DNA of 64,000 nucleotides from Balanoglossus misakiensis (GCA_040954595.2 CM082587.2:11098001-11162000); one strand, 5' to 3'. Shown: positions 10,765 to 19,429, counted from the stretch's first letter. The notes: a model not told the origin generated them from the letters alone. Made by a program: numbers and translations.

Positions 10765-10857
10765 TGTAAATGTAAGAAAACAGGATGCAGGAATAATACA
10801 TGTAAATGCAAAAAGAAGGCCATGATGTGTGGCCCAGGCTGTAATTGCCTGAACTGT
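10765..10857 (+). other. TSO1/tesmin-type CXC zinc-binding domain
   Basis: Nine cysteines occur with spacing CxC-x4-C-x4-C-x-C-x6-C-x3-C-x-C-x2-C over 31 residues. This is exactly the spacing of the CXC (CRC) domain of TSO1/tesmin/LIN54 proteins, which binds zinc and DNA. Only one CXC copy is present, whereas LIN54-type proteins have two. The frame is open for 130 codons (10570-10962) and includes WDSVENMQKVQERV just upstream, so this part is the best preserved. Confidence 0.8.
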
Positions 10858-11114
10858 GTGAACAATACAATAACAAGGGCAGGGAACTGCAGACAGAAAC
10901 TGATGAAATTATTGAAGAAGAAACAAATAATGATGATAATGAAATCACAAATTGTGAAATAGAAGAAATTATTGAGGATGAACAAGAATATGATTTACCA
11001 GAAGAAAATGTTCTCGAAGTTGATGATAGCACCTTGACAGTGATGATGAAATTGCTGGGTAAAACTAGCAAATGTATTTGCCAATGTTACTAACTCAGTG
11101 TGGCTGTACGTGGC

Positions 11115-11144
11115 GGGGGGGGGGGGGGGGTAGGGGGGGGGGGG
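11115..11144 (+). repeat. G16-TA-G12 homopolymer tract
   Basis: Sixteen G, then TA, then twelve G. The tract could form a G-quadruplex; its length is likely unstable in assembly. It follows directly on the end of the decayed gene. Confidence 0.9.
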
Positions 11145-11788
11145 CATGCAACATACGCGGTGACTTGCAAGGAGAGTCAGTATTTCGCATAACCGTAGCC
11201 GCAATAATTGTAGCCCTGGTGGACTGGGTCGTGCAGGTTGGGCTTTAGCTCACACCGTGTGGTTCGCGGCCGGGCGGCTTTAATTAACGCCGGGAACCTA
11301 CAGACCTGTACGCATGACTAACTTCGACGCATACACATCGCGCGCAACATCGAAACCCGGAAGAAGTGACCTGGATCAGTCAACACTGCGTCGTTTGCGT
11401 TTGCAAGGCGGCACTACTCCCATATTTGGACTGAAGTACCCTTGAACTTTCCAAATCATTTGATTGAAATATCGTGATGGCTCACGACCTCCTTGACCCC
11501 GTACCCGTTCGCTGAAAGTTGGCCCGTCGTAGCGTGATAAATCACCGTAATGACTGGTGCCGAGATAGGTCTTGAATTGCAAGAAAATGACGCTAAAAAT
11601 GGCGGATTTTTTCGTTATCCCAATAATTACTTTATAATACCTCAGAAAAGTTGATTTTTCTTTTTCTTTCGGGGTTTTAACTGAGATAAACCACTTCTAA
11701 AAATGTGTTAACATGACAATGGCGAGGGTAGCGAACGCCATGTTTGCAGCTCCCGCGTGTTCGAAAGCGAGGCTCCGGCGATGATAAA
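11145..11788. other. Right subterminal region of the 8-kb element
   Basis: Locally GC-rich (about 11200-11370), then mixed. No gene recognised. The 26 bases at 11382-11407 repeat 4055-4080 directly. The antisense open frame 11376-11582 has no domain. Confidence 0.5.
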
Positions 11789-11820
11789 ATATGCAAATTC
11801 ACTACCCAGTTTCTCGACTG
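11789..11820 (-). repeat. Right 32-bp TIR
   Basis: Exact reverse complement of 3775-3806, followed by CTAC. Confidence 0.85.
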
Positions 11821-11824
11821 CTAC

Positions 11825-12523
11825 TACTTCCGTCCGTCAAGAATTCATACTATTTTCTAGTAGGGGTGTGTAGCTTTGAGGTGTTGAGGAAGAATTGGAA
11901 CGGTGACAGAAATCGGAACGGATTAGCCAACAGTGTTTTCGCTACCCGCTCGCCAAATCGCAAATGCGAGAAAAAGGTTGTGTTTGGCGAGACGATTTTC
12001 AAACAAATTAGCCAAACTTGTGAAGCACTGCTATCTAACATAGTCGTTTGTTTTGCCATGATCAACTTGCCACGATCAGTGCACTACAACTCGTGAAAGT
12101 GGACCGCTGTTCTGTTCATTGATCATCACCCCCCTGTATAATGAACATCGCAAGGCAATGCATTGAATTCAGCTCTTCCAGCTAGTGGCCGCACTCACTT
12201 GATTTCCTGTGTGTGTCTCTGGGGATGCAAGGAATGCATGTATGCGTCTTTTCCTAATTTGCATATTTGGAATGGGTTAGGTCTTCCTTGACTTGAACGC
12301 GTCAAGTGTACAGGTTGTTATGGAAGTTTCTTTTTAGAACCACTAGTGTTAGTCTGTCGGCCCAACCAGCAGAAAAAGGTTCTAGAATTGTCATTATGTT
12401 GTATAGGAGTTTTGTACTACATGAAATTAGCTGGAAATGACGGGTGGTAAACTATTGATGTGAAATCAGGTCACTTCTACTGAAAATGATGGACCCAGAG
12501 AGCAATGACTATTTTAAATTATT
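11825..12523. other. Unassigned sequence
   Basis: No gene, repeat or element is recognised. Two overlapping open frames on opposite strands (11791-12096 plus, 11850-12065 minus) show no domain, and the plus-strand one starts within the transposon TIR. Confidence 0.5.
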
Positions 12524-12580
12524 TCATATACTATGGCGCGTAATCGAGGCCAAATTTAACACCTCACTTTTTGAGTGAAA

Positions 12581-12787
12581 CGCATTTGAATCGGACTCCC
12601 AAGCATTTGATTTGAAGGTCGACACTTTTGAATCGGAGGACCACATTCGTTTTGAGCTGACACGCATTTGAATCGGACTCAACCTCATTGGCTTTGAAGG
12701 TCGACACTTTTGAATCGCCGGACCACATTTGTTTTGAGCTGACACGCATTTGAATCGGACTCAACCTCATTTGAGTTGGGACAAACC
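12581..12787 (+). repeat. 82-bp tandem repeat inside the left arm
   Basis: Units start CGCATTTGAATCGGACTC at 12581, 12663 and 12745 (the third partial). The mirror-image set is in the right arm at about 14340-14540. The units differ by two linked markers: CCCAAGCATTTGATTTG or AACCTCATTGGCTTTG early in the unit, and GGAGGACC or GCCGGACC late. Confidence 0.85.
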
Positions 12788-12850
12788 ATTTTTGACTTGG
12801 GGTACACTGCATGTGATTTGAGTGACGATACTTTTAAGTTGAGACAAACC

Positions 12851-13637
12851 GTTTTTCAGGGTTCATACACCTAGAGCAATTCAAAATTACAGGAGTTTCC
12901 AGGAGATTTCCAGTAATTTTCCAGGAGTTTTTTTGGTAAAAATGCCATTTTCCAGGATGTTTTACGCAACAAAAAACTTTACTATTACTGTTACATTCAC
13001 TGTGATAGTACAAATTTCAATGACCTCCCCATGAAGGCCTAGTAAAACAATTTTCACCAAGAGATCTCCTAGGTTCCCAAATCATTTAATATATTTGGCT
13101 AAAATTTAAGTGACACCCCCCCCCCCCCCACACCCTCGGCCGTAAAAAAAGAACGGTCCCTAAAGCAATGATTTCTGTCGTGATAAAATCGACAAATTAC
13201 CGATGGAAATTACTGCTTTGCTGCTGAAAAAAACACACAAAAACGTCTGCCTTTTTTGCTTCATTTTGACGTCACTAATTGCCCTTGAACATCGATCTCA
13301 CGGGTGTCTGCCGCGGTCGTCTGCATACAAAAGTTGCTACATCTTTTGTCAAGTTTTAGATATTTTGTTGCGACCGGAATGCTGAGCTGCGTTAGTTGTT
13401 GCAATTTGTGCATTACTACGTCAATGATACTATTTATAGGACGCCTGTCTAAAGATAACTGGTGCGCTGAGTGAAATGGGCAACGCGTACTGTTTCACGA
13501 TCCGGTGAAATGCGATTGTGACTCGCGGTTTTCCAGGAGTTTCAAGGAGAAATTTTGAATTTCCAGGAGATTTCAGGAGTTTCCAGGAGGGGTTTCAAAT
13601 TCCGGGAGTTTCCAGGAGCGTACGAACCCTGGTTTTT
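12851..13637. mobile_element. Nested 775-bp hAT-like element
   Basis: The insert is 12857-13631, beginning CAGGGTTCATAC and ending GTACGAACCCTG. GTTTTT lies on both sides (12851-12856, 13632-13637). The matching point in the right arm reads CTGTTTTTGAATTTG in reverse complement, with a single GTTTTT, so the duplication is 6 bp. CAGGG ends and many subterminal copies of CCAGGAGTTTC-like words (12890-12960, 13530-13620) are typical of hAT elements, though hAT usually makes 8-bp duplications. The interior has no transposase. It has a C14 run at 13116-13129 and one 60-codon frame (13203-13385) with no domain. Confidence 0.8.
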
Positions 13638-14073
13638 GAATTTGAGTCCACCGCGTTCCTTTTGAGGCTCAACTTGTGAATGGGACACCATCTCATTTGA
13701 TTTGACTCAGGTTTTTCTTCCAATTGATTGTACCAGAATGTGGCTCTCCGTAAAACAACCCTTCTTTGTAGCGATAAGCTTTGCCCAGACAACATGAAAC
13801 GTCACAAAGCGTCATGCCCTGTGTCCGATCACTATGCATACTGGGTATGTTTTCTTTTGAAAAGTAGAAATAGACATTACTTTTTTTTTCTCTTGTAGGC
13901 CTGTCTCATTGTTTCTAATATAACTTTTTGGGAACTTACATGCGTTGCCTACGGGCGGGAACCTATTACTGATATGAAACACACAACCTATATATGGTTC
14001 CGGGTCAGTCCTTCCAGACCCCCCAGTTCAGTAACAGAAAACACCTGTATATATTAATGACGTCATGTGACGT

Positions 14074-14580
14074 AGGGCATGACGCTTTGTGACGTTTCAT
14101 GTTGTCTGGGCAAAGCTAATCGCTACAAAGAAGGGTTGTTTTACGGAGAGCCAAATTCTGGTACAATCAATTGGAAGAAAAACCTGAGTCAAATCAAATG
14201 AGATGGTGTCCCATTCACAAGTTGAGCCTCAAATGGAACGCGGTGGACTCAAATTCAAAAACAGTTTGTCTCAACTCAAAAGTATCGTCACTCAAATCAA
14301 ATGCAGTGTACCCCAAGTCAAAAATGGTTTGTCCCAACTCAAATGAGGTTGAGTCCGATTCAAATGCGTGTCAGCTCAAAACAAATGTGGTCCGGCGATT
14401 CAAAAGTGTCGACCTTCAAATCAAATGCTTGGGAGTCCGATTCAAATGCGTGTCAGCTCAAAACGAATGTGGTCCTCCGATTCAAAAGTGTCGACCTTCA
14501 AAGCCAATGAGGTTGAGTCCGATTCAAATGGTTTTCACTCAAAAAGTGAGGAGTTAATTTTGGCCTCGATTACGCGCCAT
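14074..14580 (-). repeat. Right 507-bp arm of the palindromic element
   Basis: Reverse complement matches the left arm along its whole length once the nested insert is removed, and both arms come to exactly 507 bp. The arm starts AGGGCATGACGCTTTGTGAC and ends at GCGCCAT. Confidence 0.9.
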
Positions 14581-14663
14581 ACATATACTATGTTCACAAC
14601 TGCTATGTACAGCTCCTGTCAATCAGGTCCCGCTGCTCCGCCCTCCAGGGTCCTGGTTCGCCG

Positions 14664-16058
14664 TTGCCCTGGGCAACGTCAGTCATCTGCAGTTCCACTA
14701 CACTTCACAGTTGCCGTAATTGGAGCCGTAACCATGTGGTCAGCCTCATTGTTTGGACCTTTATGTCCCAGTTTCACTGCAACGCCATGGGACTCACCAC
14801 TTATCTCACCGCTAACTCACTATTGGAACCACTACAATCTGCATACAGACAATACCACAGTACTGAAACCGCTCTCCTGAAAGTTCATGACGACATTTGC
14901 ATGTCTCTCGACTCCGGAAAGTGTGTCATACTTGTCCTTTTGGATCTTTCAGCTGCATTTGACACCATTGACCACAGCTTACTGTTAAACCGGCTCTCGG
15001 ACCTTGGCATTACAGATGTCGCCCTCAAATGGTTCGAATCGTATCTCATGGACAGACATCAGTCAGTAATTATTGGAAATGTCACCAGTAAACCCCGTCC
15101 TCTTCAGTGTGGCGTACCACAAGGGTCAGTCCTCGGACCACTTTTGTTCACCATATACATCTCTCCACAAGGGAAACTTATTCGACAACATGACCTGGAA
15201 TTTCACCAATATGCAGATGACAATCAATTATACCTGTCCTTCTCCCAAAATGATTCATCAACCGCTGTCAGTTCCATCGAGGCCGGTATCTGTGACATCA
15301 AGCACTGGATGACGGAAAACATGTTGCAACTCAACGACTCCAAAACAGAAGTTATTCTCATCCGTTCAAAGTTTAACCATTCTCCTGTTCCTTTCGACAG
15401 TATCACCATTGGCTCCAGTAAAATACAACCAGTTAAATCTGCCCGCAACGTTGGAGTTACCTTCGACAATACTCACATGTTTCACAAGCATATTCAAATA
15501 ACCTGTCAGTCGATATATGCCAACTTACGTCGAATTGGATCCATCAGAAGATATCTCAGTAAGGAAACTTGTCTCACAGTAATACATGCCGTTTTGTCAT
15601 CTAAACTGGATTACTGCAATGCATTGCTGTACGGACTTTCTGAATCCAGTATTAATCTACTTCAAAAAGCACAAAATACAGCAGCCAGAATCATTACCCG
15701 CACGAGGAAATCAAACCACATATCACCAGTTCTTCATAGTCTCCATTGGTTGCCAGCTCGACACAGACTCGACTACAAAATTCTACTACTAACATACAAG
15801 GCTCTCAACCGTCTTGCCCCAGTCTACATTCAGGATCTGATCAAGCCATATAAGCCTAGTCGTGCTCTGCGCTCCAGCTCAAGGAACCAGTTGTGTGTAC
15901 CAAAGTACAGACTCAAAACATATGGTGGACGTGCCTTTTCCGTTGTCGCGCCACAACTTTGGAATTCTCTGCCATCTGACATTCAACAGGCTTCTAGTCT
16001 CAACATTTTCAAACAAAAACTCAAGACATTTCTATTTCTCAAAGCCTACGAACACTGA
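14664..16058 (+). CDS. LINE reverse transcriptase, partial ORF2
   Basis: An open frame of 464 codons. From about residue 53 it reads as non-LTR reverse transcriptase: LLEPLQSAYRQYHSTETALL (53-72), motif A LDLSAAFDTIDH with its catalytic Asp at 94, GVPQGSVLGPLLF (150-162), and the catalytic YADD at 183-186. The C-terminal region has LHWLPARHRLDYKILLLTYK and PQLWNSLPSDIQ, the usual end of CR1/L2 ORF2 proteins. The frame is uninterrupted through its natural stop, so the insertion is fairly young. Residues 1 to about 40 are probably decayed or out-of-frame, and the first ATG is not a genuine start. The N-terminal APE-type endonuclease is absent, so the copy cannot move by itself. Confidence 0.9.
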   Translation: MPWATSVICSSTTLHSCRNWSRNHVVSLIVWTFMSQFHCNAMGLTTYLTANSLLEPLQSAYRQYHSTETALLKVHDDICMSLDSGKCVILVLLDLSAAFDTIDHSLLLNRLSDLGITDVALKWFESYLMDRHQSVIIGNVTSKPRPLQCGVPQGSVLGPLLFTIYISPQGKLIRQHDLEFHQYADDNQLYLSFSQNDSSTAVSSIEAGICDIKHWMTENMLQLNDSKTEVILIRSKFNHSPVPFDSITIGSSKIQPVKSARNVGVTFDNTHMFHKHIQITCQSIYANLRRIGSIRRYLSKETCLTVIHAVLSSKLDYCNALLYGLSESSINLLQKAQNTAARIITRTRKSNHISPVLHSLHWLPARHRLDYKILLLTYKALNRLAPVYIQDLIKPYKPSRALRSSSRNQLCVPKYRLKTYGGRAFSVVAPQLWNSLPSDIQQASSLNIFKQKLKTFLFLKAYEH

Positions 16059-16124
16059 TGTTATACTTTCAGCGCCTTTGGAAATAACATTGTTATTGAT
16101 TCTGGCGCTTTATAAATGTTTGTT

Positions 16125-16148
16125 TTGATTGATTGATTGATTGATTGA
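16125..16148 (+). repeat. TTGA microsatellite tail of the LINE
   Basis: Six perfect TTGA units at the 3' end of the LINE, marking its exact right edge. Confidence 0.9.
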
Positions 16149-16727
16149 CGACCGAACGATTTTCTTCTTTGTGTAAGGTTTTCATTGATGTAAATCCTGC
16201 TGTTGTCATTATAGTCTTGTTCTCACTAAAAGTTTCGACACCAGTGTTATGCCAGTGTTTACTCTCTGCAAACACAGGGGATTAGCCCACAGAATCTCCG
16301 TGCGTCCACACACTAAACTTTTGGCCACTGTTTTGAAATAAACACCGTCTAAATGGCCATGTTTAGCAACACGGCAACTAACAAAATTGAGGACGTCGCG
16401 GACATTACAGCAACATGTTTCAGTTTCTATACCTGCATATGCGTTCTAGACGACTTTGTGACAGTTTTGATAATGTTTAGAAGTAAATGAATGTTAATCC
16501 ATAAATGGAAAATGCCTCAGCTTTTCGGTGATCGAGAGAACCTTCTGAAAGTTGGTAGCAGACAGGAGTGTTGCAGACCTGGCAAACTGCGAATGGTTTG
16601 AAAACCACTCGCGTCCAGTGTGATTGACTTAACAATGGAAACTGACCAAAGAAAATGGGCTATACCTAATAAACATACCCAAAAGTCACTGCAGGGAGGC
16701 GCTTTTGAACGGTGTTTGTTTATCTTT
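16149..16727. other. Unassigned sequence between LINE and small inverted-repeat element
   Basis: No gene or repeat recognised. The antisense open frames 16093-16275 and 16517-16801 have no domain. Confidence 0.5.
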
Positions 16728-16906
16728 GCGTTCTCACTGACTATTTGCGTCGGAGCGCTGGCCCAGCACTGGCCCTGACCCGCCACCCATCGCCGTCGCA
16801 AATCAACACCGGCGTAATACCGGCGTAAAGCGTTCTCACTAGTTTTTTTCCGTCGGTGTCAAATCTACACCGTTGTAGCACGGTGTGAACATGCCAGTGA
16901 GAACGC
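16728..16906. mobile_element. Small inverted-repeat element (possible MITE)
   Basis: GCGTTCTCACTG at 16728-16739 is matched by CAGTGAGAACGC at 16895-16906. A third copy of GCGTTCTCACT lies inside at 16830-16840. The interior has short hairpins built on ACACCG/CGGTGT and repeats of ACCGGCGTAA. No target duplication is evident, so the call as a MITE is tentative. It ends 94 bases before the satellite array. Confidence 0.5.
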
Positions 16907-17000
16907 CACATGAATCCATAATTTCTGGCTGTTGTGTTACGTTCATTTCTCTTCTTGCAAAGGTATAATTATGGGTCGGTGTCGTTGGGTCCGGTTCGGC

Positions 17001-17260
17001 TGAAAGCTTACTTCCTGAGACTGTTTGTGCCAATGACGGGTAAGACCGCTTATAAGGTGGTGACCTAAGACAGGCGACAGTCAGGCTTCACTTACAAAAA
17101 GTGGAAAATATAATAGCTACATTGGTAGGCTGAAAGCTTACTTCCTGAGACTGTTTGTGCCAATGACGGGTAAGACCGCTTATAAGGTGGTGACCTAAGA
17201 CAGGCGACAGTCAGGCTTCACTTACAAAAAGTGGAAAATATAATAGCTACATTGGTAGGC
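17001..17260 (+). repeat. Array edge: first two monomers identical
   Basis: The change from unique sequence (ending GGTCCGGTTC) to full-length consensus-like monomer is immediate. Monomers 1 and 2 look identical to each other and share TTATAAGG where the rest have TTATGAAG. There is no zone of decayed monomers. Confidence 0.85.
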
Positions 17261-17990
17261 TGAAAGCTTACTTCCTGAGACTGTTTGTGCCAATGACGGG
17301 TAAGACTGCTTATGAAGTGGTGACCTAAGACAGGCGACAGTCAGGCTTCACTTACAAAAAGTGGAAAATATAATAGCTACATTGGTAGGCTGAAAGCTTA
17401 CTTCCTGAGACTGTTTGTGCAAATGACGGGTACGATCGCTTATGAAGTGGTGACCTAAGACAGGCGACAGTCAGGCTTCACTTACAAAAAGTGGAAAATA
17501 TAATAGCTACATTGGTAGGCTGAAAGCTTACTTCCTGAGACTGTTTGTGCCAATGACGGGTAAGACCTCTTATGAAGTGGTGACCTAAGACAGGCGACAC
17601 TCAGGCTTCACTTACAAAAAGTGGAAAATATAATAGCTACATTGGTAGGCTGAAAGCTTACTTCCTGAGACTGTTTGTGCCAATGACGGGTAAGACCTCT
17701 TATGAAGTGGTGACCTAAGACAGGCGACACTCAGGCTTCACTTACAAAAAGTGGAAAATATAATAGCTACATTGGTAGGCTGAAAGCTTACTTCCTGAGA
17801 CTGTTTGTGCCAATGACGCGTAAGACCGCTTATGAAGTGGTGACCTAAGACAGGCGACAGTCAGGCTTCACTTACAAAAAGTGGAAAATACAATAGCTAC
17901 ATTGGTAGGCTGAAAGCAAACTTCCTGAGACTGTTTGTGCCAATGACGGGTAAAACCGCTTATGAAGTGGTGACCTAAGACAGGCGACAG

Positions 17991-18950
17991 TCAGGCATCA
18001 CTTACAAAAAGTGGAAAATATAATAGCTACATTGGTAGGCTGAAAGCTTACTTCCTGAGACTGTTTGTGCCAATGACGGGTAAGACCGCTTATGAAGTGG
18101 TGACCAAAGACAGGCGACAGTCAGGCTTCACTTACAAAAAGTGGAAAATATAATAGCTACATTGGTAGGCTGAAAGCTTACTTCCTGAGACTGTTTGTGC
18201 CAATGACGGGTAAGACCGCTTATGAAGTGGTGACCTAAGACAGGCGACAGTCAGGCTTCACCTACAAAAAGTGGAAAATATAAAAGCTACATTGGTAGGC
18301 TGAAAGCTTACTTCCTGAGACTGTTTGTGCCAATGACGGGTAAGACCACTTATGAAGTGGTGACCTAAGACAGGCGACAGTCAGGCTTCACTTACAAAAA
18401 GTGGAAAATATAATAGCTACATTGGTAGGCTGAAAGCTTACTTCCTGAGACTGTTTGTGCCAATGACGGGTAAGACCGCTTATGAAGTGGTGACCTAAGA
18501 CAGGCGACAGTCAGGCATCACTTACAAAAAGTGGAAAATATAATAGCTACATTGGTAGGCTGAAAGCTTACTTCCTGAGACTGTTTGTGCCAATGACGGG
18601 TAAGACCGCTTATGAAGTGGTGACCAAAGACAGGCGACAGTCAGGCTTCACTTACAAAAAGTGGAAAATATAATAGCTACATTGGTAGGCTGAAAGCTTA
18701 CTTCCTGAGACTGTTTGTGCCAATGACGGGTAAGACCGCTTATGAAGTGGTGACCTAAGACAGGCGACAGTCAGGCTTCACCTACAAAAAGTGGAAAATA
18801 TAAAAGCTACATTGGTAGGCTGAAAGCTTACTTCCTGAGACTGTTTGTGCCAATGACGGGTAAGACCACTTATGAAGTGGTGACCTAAGACAGGCGACAG
18901 TCAGGCTTCACTTACAAAAAGTGGAAAATATAATAGCTACATTGGTAGGC
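17991..18950 (+). repeat. 4-monomer (520-bp) higher-order repeat
   Basis: The marker series CAGGCATCA (17994, 18514), GTGACCAAAGAC, CACCTACAAAAAG with TAAAAGC, and AGACCACTT recurs at an offset of exactly 520 bp. Offsets of 520 bp are also seen at about 25.3-27.0 kb and 62.7-63.8 kb. Confidence 0.85.
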
Positions 18951-19429
18951 TGAAAGCTTACTTCCTGAGACTGTTTGTGCCAATGACGGGTAAGACCGCT
19001 TATGAAGTGGTGACCTAAGACAGGCGACAGTCAGGCTTCACTTACAAAAAGTGGAAAATATAATAGCTACATTGGTAGGCTGAAAGCTTACTTCCTGAGA
19101 CTGTTTGTGCCAATGACGGGTAAAACCGCTTATGAAGTGGTGACCTAAGACAGGCGACAGTCAGGCTTCACTTACGAAAAGTGGAAAATATAATAGCTAC
19201 ATCGGTAGGCTGAAAGCTTACTTCCTGAGACTGTTTGTGCCAATGACGGGTAAAACCGCTTATGAAGTGGTGACCTAAGACAGGCGACAGTCAGGCTTCA
19301 CTTACAAAAAGTGGAAAATATAATAGCTACATTGGTAGGCTGAAAGCTTACTTTCTGAGACTGTTTGTGCCAATGACGGGTAAGACCGCTTATGAAGTGG
19401 TGACCTAAGACAGGCGACAGTCAGGCTTC

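Larger units (their letters stand above)
9149..11090 (+). pseudogene. Decayed gene: ubiquitin-like plus CXC-domain protein
   Basis: Successive plus-strand frames carry pieces that read as one protein: a Lys-rich segment (9149-9394), a helical basic segment (9433-9744), a ubiquitin-like fold (9745-9955), cysteine pairs CHICGNVSCH near 10219 and LCKKCYMSLY near 10400, a CXC domain (10765-10857) and an acidic tail (about 10880-11045). At least five frame changes are needed (one in an 8-T run at 9777-9784) and an in-frame TGA lies at 10138. I see no clear splice signals that would make these introns, so I call it a pseudogene. Uncharacterised invertebrate proteins, often transposon-associated, end in a similar Trp-Asp-Ser...CXC arrangement; that link is from memory. 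It lies inside the candidate 8-kb transposon and could be its decayed protein or captured host sequence. Confidence 0.65.
3775..11820. mobile_element. Candidate 8.05-kb DNA transposon
   Basis: The 32 bases at 3775-3806 (beginning CAGTCGAGAAACTGGGTAGT) recur as an exact reverse complement at 11789-11820. The flanks are CTAC (3771-3774) and CTAC (11821-11824), fitting a 4-bp target site duplication. Inside lie a decayed multi-domain gene (9149-11090), a 355-bp tandem triplication, inverted repeats and a 26-bp direct repeat near both ends. Similarity between the ends stops right after the 32 bases. I cannot assign a superfamily: TIRs starting CA with a 4-bp duplication would fit several cut-and-paste groups. 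If the TIR began at AGT one base further in, a 6-bp near-duplication (GCTACC/GCTACT) would be Polinton-like, but no Polinton gene is visible. A chance 32-bp inverted match is very unlikely; that it bounds one element is inference. Confidence 0.6.
12524..14589. mobile_element. Palindromic Mutator-like/foldback element
   Basis: The element proper is 12533-14580, starting ATGGCGCGTAATCGAGG and ending with its reverse complement. It is flanked by TCATATACT (12524-12532) and ACATATACT (14581-14589), a 9-bp duplication with one mismatch. The arms are 12533-13820 (507 bp after removing a nested insert) and 14074-14580 (507 bp), leaving a 253-bp centre (13821-14073). Very long TIRs and a 9-bp duplication fit a non-autonomous Mutator-like (MULE) element; tandem repeats inside the arms are also foldback-like. 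There is no transposase. Open frames reading along the arms (12524-12812 minus, 14171-14880 plus) arise from repeats such as 'ACTCAAATC' and are not genes. Confidence 0.85.
14600..16148 (+). mobile_element. 5'-truncated CR1/L2-type LINE
   Basis: The element carries the reverse transcriptase and C-terminal part of ORF2, a short 3' UTR with 'GGCGCTTTATAAATG', and six TTGA units at 16125-16148. A short 3' microsatellite in place of poly-A is a mark of the CR1/L2 group. The endonuclease half is missing, as expected for target-primed reverse transcription that stopped early. The left limit is approximate: clear protein homology begins near 14790, and weak homology may start near 14600, just past the palindromic element. 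No target duplication was found. Confidence 0.85.

Noticed and set aside
10643-11071. Minus-strand open frames opposite the CXC region
   Set aside because: Ser- and Phe-rich shadows of the plus-strand Lys/Asp/Glu-rich coding sequence.
3775-11820. Polinton/Maverick element
   Set aside because: Ends could be read as starting AGT with a 6-bp near-duplication, but the element is too short and no polymerase B, integrase, capsid or ATPase gene is visible.
12524-12812. Minus-strand open frames in the left arm
   Set aside because: Mirror images of the right-arm frames; low-complexity products of the 82-bp repeat.
14171-14880. Plus-strand open frames before the LINE (14171-14557, 14301-14510, 14368-14880)
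   Set aside because: They read along the repetitive right arm of the palindromic element, and the last runs out of frame into the LINE. Repetitive SNQM/SDSNA-type peptides come from the tandem repeats.
15073-16128. Additional short frames within the LINE
   Set aside because: Shadows of the reverse transcriptase frame without domains.
1-17000. tRNA, rRNA or snRNA genes
   Set aside because: No cloverleaf with A and B boxes and no rRNA-like block was recognised by eye; the octamer in the 504-bp unit is not enough for an snRNA promoter. A tRNAscan or Infernal run would settle this.
17031-17045. CENP-B box in the satellite monomer
   Set aside because: TGTGCCAATGACGGGT keeps the CGGG end at the right spacing but lacks the TTCG half and the middle A (6 of 9 core positions), so I do not call it.
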